64,000 nucleotides of DNA from positions 1 through 64,000 of the forward strand of contig JAUHWG010000010.1 of the NCBI GenBank assembly GCA_030424595.1, in the 5' to 3' direction. Shown here in pieces: positions 1 through 7,763 of the stretch (the first letter of the stretch is position 1; the number at the start of each line of letters is the position of its first letter). The notes beneath the pieces were generated by a model, which was not told where the DNA came from, did no database searches, and saw only the letters and a list, made by a program, of their open reading frames with translations. This DNA comes from Polyangia bacterium. GTDB taxonomy: Bacteria; Myxococcota_A; Polyangia; Nannocystales; Nannocystaceae. The position numbers and the translations under genes are program-made.

Positions 1-1885
1 AAGAGTTCTTGTCCTTGAGCAGGAGCTCAGCGTCAGTCATGATCCCGTCACAGCCTGGGCCTGGAGGATCGAGCGCGCAGTCTGGCTCCGTCCCTGGGTA
101 AATCCGGAGGAAGACCTCATCGTTGTAGACAACCTCGTTTCGGCCGTCGCCGTCGAAGTCAAACACGGAGGAGCCGGTGACCTGCGATGAGCCGTCTTGC
201 GTGACGGCGTACCAGAGCTGCTCGAAGGTGTCGTTCTGACCGTCGAATTTGAGGACGACGTAGCGGGTGGAGCCGGCGGCGGCGATGTCGGGGACACCGT
301 CACCGTCGAAGTCGGCGATGTTGGGCGGGCCTCCGCGGCCTCCCCCTGGGATCTGGATCTGCGCTCGAATCGCGCCGGTTTGGCCGTTGAGGACGTAGAT
401 CCGCGTACTAGCGACGAGAACGACCTCGGGCTTCTTGTCGAGATCGAGGTCGGCGATGCCGCAGAAGCCGTCGGGCGCGGGGGATGTCCACAGGGTCGAG
501 CCGCCGAAGTTCCCCTCCGAGACCGTCCCGGTGAAGGTGTAGGCCGTGTTGCCGCCGATGAGCTCCTGCCGTCCGTCTCCGTCGAGGTCCGCGATGCAGG
601 AGATCGGGCCCTGACTGTTGCGGCCCACGCCGCCGTTACCCTCGTAGAGCTTCTTTCCGGAGGAGTCGTACACCGCGCGACCGAAGGTGATCTCAGGATC
701 GCCCTCATTGTCGAGGTTGGCGATGGCGACGGCGCCGCTGTTCTCCGCGCCGGTGAAGGGGTCGGACTTCCAAAGGGGCGTTCCGTCAGAGTCAAACGCG
801 ACGAGATACTTTCCCTCCCCCTGGACGACCACCTCGGCGTTGCCGTCGCTGTCGATGTCCCCCACCGCGGGGTTCGCGGTAGAGTCCGTCTCGTAGGCCG
901 GATCCGTGACGGTCCAGACCTTCTCGCCTGTATCACCGCGGATGGCCCGCAGCACGCCGTTGGAGGTGAAGGTCGAGCCGGCATAGGTGTTGAAGATGAT
1001 CTCCGGGACACAGTCGAGGTCAAGATCGGCGACGACGGGGGTCGACGACACCTGGTAGTGGTTCGGCTTATCATCATTCGCAGGTTCGACGTGCGACCAG
1101 CCAACAGTGCACACGTTGTCGGTGCAGGTCTCAGCGATCTGGCAGTCGCTGTCCTGGTTGCAGCTAAAGACCCGACGCTTGCCCCAGCTGAATTGCGGGC
1201 TCGGCTGGATGACGCCGATCTCAGGGACATACTGGCAGTCGAAGTCCGCTTGCGTAGGCAGGCAGAGGCCGAGCTCAACGTCGCAGACGTACCCGTCGTC
1301 GCAAGAGCTCTCCTGCTGGGTCGCGCAGGTGATCCCCGCACAGGCAGGACCGGGGGTAATGCACTCGTCGAGGTGACAGATGTCGCCCTCGCCGCAGCAC
1401 TCCTGCTGAGGACCGCAGGGGGCGTCCTCGCCGCAGTCCTTGAGGCATTGGCCTTCGCTGCAGAGCTGATCCGGCGCGCAGCACTCGTCACCGCAGGTGT
1501 TCTCCGGATCGCACGTATCGGTGTCACTTTCACCGGTCGTGATAGGCCCGGTGTCCGTATCCGTGTCCGTGTCCGTCGCCGACGCCGACGCGGACGCCGA
1601 CGCCGACACCGACGCCGAGGCGCTGGCCGAGTCGGTGTCCGTCGCCGACATCGTCCCCATCGTCGCCGAGGCTGACGCGGTGCCAGAGTCGCTCTCGGTC
1701 GCAGACGCGGACGCAGAGGCCGACGCAGAGGCCGACGCGGATGCCGAGGCTGACGCGGTGTCGGTCCCCTGAGTACCGCTCGCGGTGTCACTTCCGCTCG
1801 CATTGTCATCGCCGTTGCAGGCGCCCAGACCGACGACGCTGAGCACGCCGACACTAGAGACGATCGTTTTCCACCTATTTCTCAT
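1..1885 (-). CDS. FG-GAP repeat lipoprotein, C-terminus beyond the left edge
   Basis: Reads leftwards off the window, about 628 codons visible without a stop. The ATG at 1885 follows a GGAGG ribosome binding site 7-8 bases upstream. A signal peptide ends in a lipobox-like GLGAC, so the protein is probably lipidated and exported. Next come a Ser/Ala/Asp/Thr linker (residues about 25-110, built from degenerate gac-gcg/gcc codon repeats), a Cys-rich segment (about 110-190), and at least seven FG-GAP/integrin-alpha type repeats with the D-x-D-x-D calcium-loop pattern (for example ADLDGDGRQEL, ADFDGDGVPDI). The family forms calcium-binding beta-propellers on the cell surface. The ligand is unknown. 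Confidence 0.88.
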   Translation of the reverse strand, partial: MRNRWKTIVSSVGVLSVVGLGACNGDDNASGSDTASGTQGTDTASASASASASASASASASATESDSGTASASATMGTMSATDTDSASASASVSASASASASATDTDTDTDTGPITTGESDTDTCDPENTCGDECCAPDQLCSEGQCLKDCGEDAPCGPQQECCGEGDICHLDECITPGPACAGITCATQQESSCDDGYVCDVELGLCLPTQADFDCQYVPEIGVIQPSPQFSWGKRRVFSCNQDSDCQIAETCTDNVCTVGWSHVEPANDDKPNHYQVSSTPVVADLDLDCVPEIIFNTYAGSTFTSNGVLRAIRGDTGEKVWTVTDPAYETDSTANPAVGDIDSDGNAEVVVQGEGKYLVAFDSDGTPLWKSDPFTGAENSGAVAIANLDNEGDPEITFGRAVYDSSGKKLYEGNGGVGRNSQGPISCIADLDGDGRQELIGGNTAYTFTGTVSEGNFGGSTLWTSPAPDGFCGIADLDLDKKPEVVLVASTRIYVLNGQTGAIRAQIQIPGGGRGGPPNIADFDGDGVPDIAAAGSTRYVVLKFDGQNDTFEQLWYAVTQDGSSQVTGSSVFDFDGDGRNEVVYNDEVFLRIYPGTEPDCALDPPGPGCDGIMTDAELLLKDKNS

Positions 1886-2281
1886 TCCATCCTCCACTGA
1901 TAGCCTGAATGTGTATCACTACGGCCATAGACGATGAAGTGAATTGCGCCAGCCCGCGGGCTGGACCGACGACGCGCACGCTACATCCGCGAAAGCCTCG
2001 CAGCCCGCGCGGTGGAGCCCACGGCAGGCGAGCCTCGCAAGGGCGACGATGCCCGCAGCTGGCGAACACAGGTCATCGACCAGGGGCGGCTCGCTCAACC
2101 TGCGGACATGTGATCCAGGATGCGACAGCTCAGGAGTGCACCGCTCTCCGCCGATGTCCTGTGGTCAGTCCGACGGCGAGCGGCGCCCTCCCCTTCGCAA
2201 GGGCACGCCGGCTCGTCCGGCGACGAGGACCTATGGGCCTCGTCTTCGCGCGCGCCGGCTCCGCTGGTACATTCCAAGCCC
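1886..2281. other. Divergent intergenic region with a 16-bp palindrome
   Basis: About 400 bp between two divergent genes. No convincing coding reading; the open frames are the antisense type usual in such GC-rich DNA. It holds one perfect palindrome (1949-1964). Parts may be the 5' leader of the rightward gene if that gene starts upstream of 2282. Confidence 0.4.
1949..1964. promoter_or_regulatory. Perfect 16-bp palindrome, possible operator
   Basis: CCAGCCCGCGGGCTGG reads the same on both strands and lies about 64 bp upstream of the leftward lipoprotein start. A dimeric regulator site is one explanation. In DNA of this GC content such palindromes also occur by chance. Confidence 0.25.
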
Positions 2282-2833
2282 GTGTCCTTGCTCGTCCCGA
2301 TCCTCGCGGCGGTCCTCCTCCTGCTCGCGGTCGGGGCCACGATCGGTACCCTCGGCTACCGTCGAGCGCGGCCGCGCCGGAGCCTGCGAGGACGCCAGGA
2401 TCTCCTCGCGCTGGACGCCAGCCCCGAGCTCCAGCGCCGGGCCTTTGTCGCGGAGACCAGGGCGCTCCGTCATCTCCTCGGAGAGCTCGCCACGGCTGGG
2501 CGGACGCTGCTCGGGCTCGACGAGCTGGTCGACGTCGGCGCCCGGCGACCGCTCTGGCGTCGGCTCAGCGACGCCGGCTACGTCCACAACGCAGGGGCGC
2601 TGCGCCAGCCCGTCGAGGCGTGGCTCCTCGCCGAGGAGCGAGTCCGAGGTGATCTACAGGGGCTCACGTCCCCTGCTCGCGCGCAGCTCGTCGAGATCAG
2701 CGAGCGACTCGGCCGCAACCTCGAGGACACCCGACGACTCACGGCGCTTCACGGGTCGATCATCGCCGCTGCGGAGGCGCTGGAGCAGCTCGCAGGGGAG
2801 CTTGCGAGCCACAACCCCAGAGCCTACCGCTGA
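2282..2833 (+). CDS. Small membrane-anchored protein of unknown function
   Basis: About 183 residues from the GTG at 2282. This start places a hydrophobic segment (SLLVPILAAVLLLLAVG) at the extreme N-terminus, followed by a basic stretch and a mostly helical, Leu/Arg/Glu-rich cytoplasmic or periplasmic region. The same frame is open further upstream to an ATG at 2120, but that extension is Arg/Pro/Ser-rich and looks non-coding. No recognised domain. It ends 180 bp before malate dehydrogenase and may be transcribed separately. Confidence 0.55.
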   Translation: MSLLVPILAAVLLLLAVGATIGTLGYRRARPRRSLRGRQDLLALDASPELQRRAFVAETRALRHLLGELATAGRTLLGLDELVDVGARRPLWRRLSDAGYVHNAGALRQPVEAWLLAEERVRGDLQGLTSPARAQLVEISERLGRNLEDTRRLTALHGSIIAAAEALEQLAGELASHNPRAYR

Positions 2834-3016
2834 GGACGGTGCGGCCTGGGGAGCTCGTGCGGATCGTCTCATGCCTGCGGATCGCCGATCCGCGCGCACA
2901 ACATCGCGCCGCTGAGATTCTCCGACGCGGGTCGGCGTCGCCCCTTATACTCCGGCCGCGGCCAGACGCTGAGGCGGTGGCCGTACACAACCCAAGACGA
3001 CATCAGGAGCAATCCC

Positions 3017-4012
3017 GTGAAGACCCCCGTTCGAGTCGCAGTCACCGGCGCCGCTGGCCAAATCGGCTACGCCCTCCTCTTCCGTATCGCCGCTGGCGAC
3101 ATGCTCGGAGCCGATCAGCCCGTGATCCTCCACCTCCTCGAGATCCCGCCGGCGATGAACGCCCTCCAGGGCGTGGTCATGGAGCTCAACGACTGCGCGT
3201 TCCCCCTCCTCCACGGGATCGTCGCCACCGACGACGCGAACGTCGCCTTCAAGGACGCGGACTTCGCCCTCCTCGTCGGCGCCCGCCCGCGCGGCCCCGG
3301 CATGGAGCGCAAGGACCTCCTCGCCGCGAACGGCAAGATCTTTGGACCGCAGGGCAAGGCGATCGGCGAGCACGCCTCGCGTGACGTCAAGGTCCTCGTC
3401 GTCGGCAACCCGGCGAACACCAACGCGCTCATCGCTCAGCAGAGCGCCCCGAGCCTGGATCCGCGCTGTTTCACGGCGATGACCCGCCTCGACCACAACC
3501 GGGCGATCTCCCAGCTCGCGAGCAAGAGCGGCGCCCTCAACACGGCGATCCGTGGTGTCACGATCTGGGGCAATCACTCGTCGACGCAGTACCCCGACAT
3601 CCACCACACGACCATCGACGGCGCGCCGGCGATCGAGCAGGTCTCGGACGAGTGGTACAAGGGCACCTTCATCCCGACCGTGCAAAAGCGCGGCGCGGCG
3701 ATCATCGCGGCCCGTGGCGCCTCCTCGGCGGCTTCGGCCGCCTCGGCCGCGATCGACCACATGCGCAGCTGGGCCCTCGGCACCGCCGAGGGGGAGTGGG
3801 TGTCGATGGCGATCCCGAGCGATGGCTCCTACGGGGTCGCCCCAGGGATCATCTTCTCCTTCCCCTGCACCTGCGCTGACGGTTCCTACAGCATCGTCCA
3901 GGGCCTCGAGATCAACGAGTTCTCGCAGGCGAAGATCGACGCGACCGACAGGGAGCTCCGCGAGGAGCGCGAGGCGGTCGCGCACCTCCTCGGGGTCGAC
4001 GCGTCCTCCTAG
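3017..4012 (+). CDS. mdh: Malate dehydrogenase (NAD-dependent, LDH/MDH superfamily)
   Basis: 331 residues, the usual length. It oxidises malate to oxaloacetate in the cytoplasmic TCA cycle. The N-terminal Rossmann motif is TGAAGQIGY, followed by the substrate loop with the Arg pair region ([14 protein letters not shown]), the NPANTNAL segment, and the catalytic His in the [11 protein letters not shown] block, all typical of the cytosolic-type (type 2) bacterial and eukaryotic-like enzymes. The GTG start at 3017 is preceded by AGGAG at 3005-3009. A strong hairpin terminator follows the stop, so it appears monocistronic. Confidence 0.97.
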   Translation: MKTPVRVAVTGAAGQIGYALLFRIAAGDMLGADQPVILHLLEIPPAMNALQGVVMELNDCAFPLLHGIVATDDANVAFKDADFALLVGARPRGPGMERKDLLAANGKIFGPQGKAIGEHASRDVKVLVVGNPANTNALIAQQSAPSLDPRCFTAMTRLDHNRAISQLASKSGALNTAIRGVTIWGNHSSTQYPDIHHTTIDGAPAIEQVSDEWYKGTFIPTVQKRGAAIIAARGASSAASAASAAIDHMRSWALGTAEGEWVSMAIPSDGSYGVAPGIIFSFPCTCADGSYSIVQGLEINEFSQAKIDATDRELREEREAVAHLLGVDASS

Positions 4013-4042
4013 CTCCTCCCTAGAGCGAGCTCCAGAGGGACG

Positions 4043-4074
4043 GAGGGGCGACGTGCGGACGCACGCCGCCCCTC
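4043..4074 (+). terminator. Hairpin terminator after mdh
   Basis: GAGGGGCG-A-CGTGC, loop GGAC, GCACG-C-CGCCCCTC, then TTC. This is a 13-bp stem with one mismatch, 31 bp after the mdh stop codon. The trailing T-run is short, as is common in GC-rich bacteria. Confidence 0.75.
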
Positions 4075-4219
4075 TTCAGTCTTTCCGAGCGAGCGCCGAC
4101 CGGGCTCGACGTGGCTCCCCGGCGATGACAGCTCGGTCGAGAGCGAGCGCAGAAGGCCGAAGGGCAGGCAGACGATGACGACGTCCCCTTCGAGGCGACG
4201 CGAGCGATAGACTCCTGCG

Positions 4220-5938
4220 GTGACCCTCGACCCGCGTATCGCGTACGGAGCTCTCCTACTCACGCTCGCCGCCTCCGGGTGCTCGCCCGCCGGAGAGGAC
4301 GAGAGCGCGAGCGAGACAGCTTCGCCGACCTCCACCTCCTCGACGATCTCCTCGAGCGACCCCTCGACCGGCGAGGCGACAACATCCTCGACCGGTGGCA
4401 CCGGTGACACCGCTCCGAGCTGCGCGGGCTCGCTCGCGCTGTGTGCAGGCTCCTGCGTCGATCTCGACCACGACCCCGAGCACTGCGGTGCATGTGACCA
4501 AGGCTGCGACGACGGGCTCACCTGCGCGGAGGGGCTGTGCAGCGTCGCCTGTGGCCCGACGGCGACCGCCTGTGGGGAGTCCTGCGCTGATCTGGAGATC
4601 GATCCGCAGAACTGCGGAGAATGTGGCAACTCCTGCGATCCAGGGGAGCGCTGCATCGCCGGCGGCTGCACGCCGGAGTGCGCCGCGGAGGCGCTGCTCT
4701 GCGCTGGAGAGTGCGTGTCACCGAGCAACGATGAGGCTCACTGCGGCGCCTGCGACGTGAGCTGCTCCGAGGGGCAGGTCTGCGCCTACGGCCTCTGCGT
4801 CGACTCGGCCGTCAACTATGTGCTCATCGGCGGCCAGAGCCTCTCCGTCGGTCACGGCGCTGTGGTTCTCTCGACGGAGCAGCCCTACGCCAACCGCATG
4901 CTCAGCCCAGGGGTGCGGGCCGGGAACGCCGGCCTCGACGCCTTCGCCCCGCTGGTCGAGAGTCAGCAAGGGCCCGTCGGCGAGACGATCGCCTCCGGGC
5001 TCGCCAACCTCGTCGCCGAGCTCGAGCTCGCCGCGGGGCGCGAGCATGTGATGGCGGCCTCCTCCCACGGCGTCAGCGGTCAGCCCTACAGCGCCCTCAA
5101 GAAGGGCAGCGCCTCCTTCGCCACCGGGATGGCTCAGGTCGCGGCGGCGGCCGCCCTCGCCGAGACAGCCGGCGAGAGCTTCGCCCTGCGCGCGGTGACG
5201 CTGATCCACGGCGAGAGTGATCATATCGGCAACAACCAAAACTACGACGAGAGCTTGCTCGAGTGGCAGTCCGACTACGAGACCGACGCTGTCGCGATCA
5301 CCGGCCAGGCCCACCCGGTCCCGCTCTTCCTCTGCCAGATGTCGAGCTTTACCAAGCTCGGCAGCGCCACCTCGCGGATCCCGATAGATCAGCTCGCGGC
5401 CGCCGACGCCCGCCCCGAGCGGATCTACGTCGTCGGTCCCAAGTACTTCCTCCCCTACGTCGACGGCGTCCACCTGAGCGGCGACGGCGAGCGCTGGCTC
5501 GGCGAGCATTACGCGAAGGCCTACCGGCGGGTGCTCGTCGACGGTGCTCCGTGGATCCCGCTGCGGCCCCGCGCGCTCAGCCGAGATGGCGCGACGATCA
5601 CGATCGACTTCGCGGTCCCCGCTCCGCCGCTGGTCCTCGACGAGGAGCTGGTCAGCAACCCCGGGAACTACGGCTTTGAGTTCGTCGATACCAGCGGCGC
5701 GACGCCGGCGATCGTCGACGTCAGCCTGGTAGGCGACACCGAAGTTCAGATCACCCTGGACGCGCCCCCCGTCGGCGGCAACAAGCGGGTCCGCTACGCC
5801 TACACCGGGATCGCCGGTCAAGCAGGCGGGCCGATGACGGGCGCCCGCGGCAACCTCCGCGACTCCGACTCGACCCCGAGCCGTCACGACTACCCGCTCT
5901 ACAACTGGGCCGTGCACTTCGACGTCCCGGTCGACTAG
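4220..5938 (+). CDS. Secreted lipoprotein with SGNH/sialate-O-acetylesterase-like hydrolase domain
   Basis: 572 residues from the GTG at 4220. The signal peptide ends in a lipobox (LAASGC), followed by a Ser/Thr linker (25-65) and three Cys-rich modules of the H-C-G-A-C...C...C type (about 70-195) common in myxobacterial surface proteins. The catalytic region has IGGQSLSVG (GQS nucleophile block, near residue 205), IHGESDH (GES/D block) and DGVHLSGDG (Asp-His block), matching the carbohydrate-esterase SASA/SGNH arrangement. The C-terminal 130 residues look like a beta-sandwich. Likely an exported carbohydrate esterase; the substrate cannot be read from sequence. Confidence 0.85.
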   Translation: MTLDPRIAYGALLLTLAASGCSPAGEDESASETASPTSTSSTISSSDPSTGEATTSSTGGTGDTAPSCAGSLALCAGSCVDLDHDPEHCGACDQGCDDGLTCAEGLCSVACGPTATACGESCADLEIDPQNCGECGNSCDPGERCIAGGCTPECAAEALLCAGECVSPSNDEAHCGACDVSCSEGQVCAYGLCVDSAVNYVLIGGQSLSVGHGAVVLSTEQPYANRMLSPGVRAGNAGLDAFAPLVESQQGPVGETIASGLANLVAELELAAGREHVMAASSHGVSGQPYSALKKGSASFATGMAQVAAAAALAETAGESFALRAVTLIHGESDHIGNNQNYDESLLEWQSDYETDAVAITGQAHPVPLFLCQMSSFTKLGSATSRIPIDQLAAADARPERIYVVGPKYFLPYVDGVHLSGDGERWLGEHYAKAYRRVLVDGAPWIPLRPRALSRDGATITIDFAVPAPPLVLDEELVSNPGNYGFEFVDTSGATPAIVDVSLVGDTEVQITLDAPPVGGNKRVRYAYTGIAGQAGGPMTGARGNLRDSDSTPSRHDYPLYNWAVHFDVPVD

Positions 5939-5946
5939 CAGCGGCT

Positions 5947-5966
5947 GCGACGAGCTCGCTCGTCGC
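5947..5966. terminator. Hairpin between convergent genes
   Basis: GCGACGAG, loop CTCG, CTCGTCGC: a perfect 8-bp stem 8 bp after the hydrolase stop, in the gap between two convergent genes, so it could serve both directions. Confidence 0.55.
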
Positions 5967-6085
5967 GATCCGGGCGATCGACGCCCACGCTCGCGCCGCC
6001 GCTCGAGGTCGCCGCCTCGGTGTCGGTCCCCGACGCTTCGCCATCAGCGCCTGCACAGCCTGCTCCGAGGCCGAGGAGCCACCGC

Positions 6086-6580
6086 CTACTTCTTTGACTG
6101 CTCAGACGGGACCTCCTGGAGGCCGCAGAATGGGGTCTCGATCTCAGGGAGCTGAGGGACGATGCAGAGGCCGTAGGGATTCCCATCACCGACAAAGACG
6201 TCGACGCAACGGCCAGCTCCGGGACAGGCGTCGAAGGAGTCGTCGGCGTCACAGACCAAGGTGCAACAGCTCGACGACGAACATCCCGCGACAAGATCAC
6301 CCTCGACACAGAGGAGACCGGCGGAGCAGTCGTCCGCAGCGCTGCAGGGATCCGCGTGATCCCCGTTGCCCGCGTCGGCGCAGGCCCAGTCCTCGTCGGT
6401 CCACTGGCATGACTCGCCAGCGCTGCAGTTCTGGAGCAGCGGGGTGCATGCATCATCACAGAGCGGACCCAGGCCGCGCTGCTCGATCACGTCCTCGCTC
6501 CCCCCGCGGTGCGGCTGATCGCAGGCGGTCGCGGAGAAGGTGAACAAGAGGGCTGCGCTGAGGTTCCATAGTGATCGCAT
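6086..6580 (-). CDS. Cys-rich lipoprotein
   Basis: 164 residues from the ATG at 6580. It begins MRSLWNLSAALLFTFSATAC, a short signal peptide ending at a lipobox Cys. The mature part carries about 18 cysteines in C-x(n)-C spacings typical of small disulfide-rich myxobacterial surface lipoproteins (for example CDDACTPLLQNCSAGESC). No catalytic motif. A longer reading upstream of 6580 is open but lacks a signal peptide at its N-terminus. It diverges from the RNA ligase gene across about 210 bp. Confidence 0.85.
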   Translation of the reverse strand: MRSLWNLSAALLFTFSATACDQPHRGGSEDVIEQRGLGPLCDDACTPLLQNCSAGESCQWTDEDWACADAGNGDHADPCSAADDCSAGLLCVEGDLVAGCSSSSCCTLVCDADDSFDACPGAGRCVDVFVGDGNPYGLCIVPQLPEIETPFCGLQEVPSEQSKK

Positions 6581-6792
6581 CGATGATCGCTCCCGGGGAG
6601 GACGAGATGGTACCAACCACGCGATCCAGCTCCGGAGTTCTCTGCCGAGAAACACGAACAGTTGTCGCGGAGCCCATGACGGAATCACAGCGCGCCCCCT
6701 CTGATGCGGACCAGGCCGCGACGGACGCGAGCGCACCTCCGCATGACAGCTGCGAACGTCGGCCCTTCACGTGGTATTTAGCATCCGCGACG

Positions 6793-7596
6793 ATGCTCCC
6801 GCGCATGCTCAAATACCCGCGCACCCACCACCTGGTCGGCTCACGGCTCCAACACGGCGACCACGATCTCGCCGCTATCCCCTTCGCGGAGATCCGCGGC
6901 CGCCACCTCGTCGTCGAGGAGAAGATGGACGGCGCCAACGCGGGGCTCTCCTTCACGACCGGCGGCGAGCTGCTCCTACAGAGCCGCGGCCACTACCTGC
7001 AGGGCGGGCCCCGGGAGCGCCACTTTGACCTCTATAAACAATGGGCGAACACCCACGCGAAAGTGCTCTACGAAGCCCTGGGCGCACGTTTTGTCATGTA
7101 CGGGGAGTGGCTCTACGCCAAGCACACCTGCTACTACGACGCCCTGCCCCACTATTTCATGGAGTTCGACCTCTACGACCGGGAGACTGAGACCTTCCTG
7201 TCGACGCAGCGCCGCGCCGAGCTCCTCGCCGGGCTGCCGGTGGTCTCCGTCGCCGTCCTCTGGGAGGGCGAGCCGCAGCGACTCCGCGACCTGACCGACC
7301 ACGTCGGCCCCTCACGCTTCAAGACCTCGCAATGGCGCGAGCGCCTGCTCAGCGCCGGCGCCGACGCGGGCGTCAGCGCCGAGCAGGTCCTCCGCGAGAC
7401 CGATCACGAGGAGACTATGGAGGGCCTCTACCTCAAGGTCGAGGAGGAGGGCCAGGTCATCCAACGGCTGAAGTGGGTCCGCCCATCGTTCTTGAGCGCG
7501 ATCCTCGACTCCGGGAGTCATTGGCTCGCGCGGCCGATCATCCACAATCAGCTCGCCGACGGCGTCGACCTCTGGGCGACCTCATCCTCGCCCTAG
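6793..7596 (+). CDS. RNA ligase, nucleotidyltransferase superfamily
   Basis: 267 residues from the ATG at 6793 (6805 is an alternative). Family motifs occur in order: motif I VVEEKMDGANAG with Lys44 as the expected AMP-accepting lysine, motif III-like YGEWLYAKHT (Glu105), motif IV EGLYLKVE (Glu210) and motif V IQRLKWVR (Lys227). These enzymes join 3'-OH and 5'-phosphate RNA ends via a covalent enzyme-AMP. In other bacteria the family is often encoded next to an HD-polynucleotide kinase. Here that partner lies 5.7 kb downstream (13330-14445). Upstream in-frame codons overlap the divergent lipoprotein start and are probably not translated. Confidence 0.88.
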   Translation: MLPRMLKYPRTHHLVGSRLQHGDHDLAAIPFAEIRGRHLVVEEKMDGANAGLSFTTGGELLLQSRGHYLQGGPRERHFDLYKQWANTHAKVLYEALGARFVMYGEWLYAKHTCYYDALPHYFMEFDLYDRETETFLSTQRRAELLAGLPVVSVAVLWEGEPQRLRDLTDHVGPSRFKTSQWRERLLSAGADAGVSAEQVLRETDHEETMEGLYLKVEEEGQVIQRLKWVRPSFLSAILDSGSHWLARPIIHNQLADGVDLWATSSSP

Positions 7597-7763
7597 CAGC
7601 CCTCCGCGAGAGTCGCCCCGATCGAGCGGCGGACTTGTTCGCACGGGCGCCAAGTATCCTCTCCGCCGCGGAATCACCGGATTCTGGGCCGGCGAAACAT
7701 TTGCGGAAGAGCCTGCACAAGATAGCACGTCCGCATCTTTGGATTCGCGTATAGTCGGCGACA

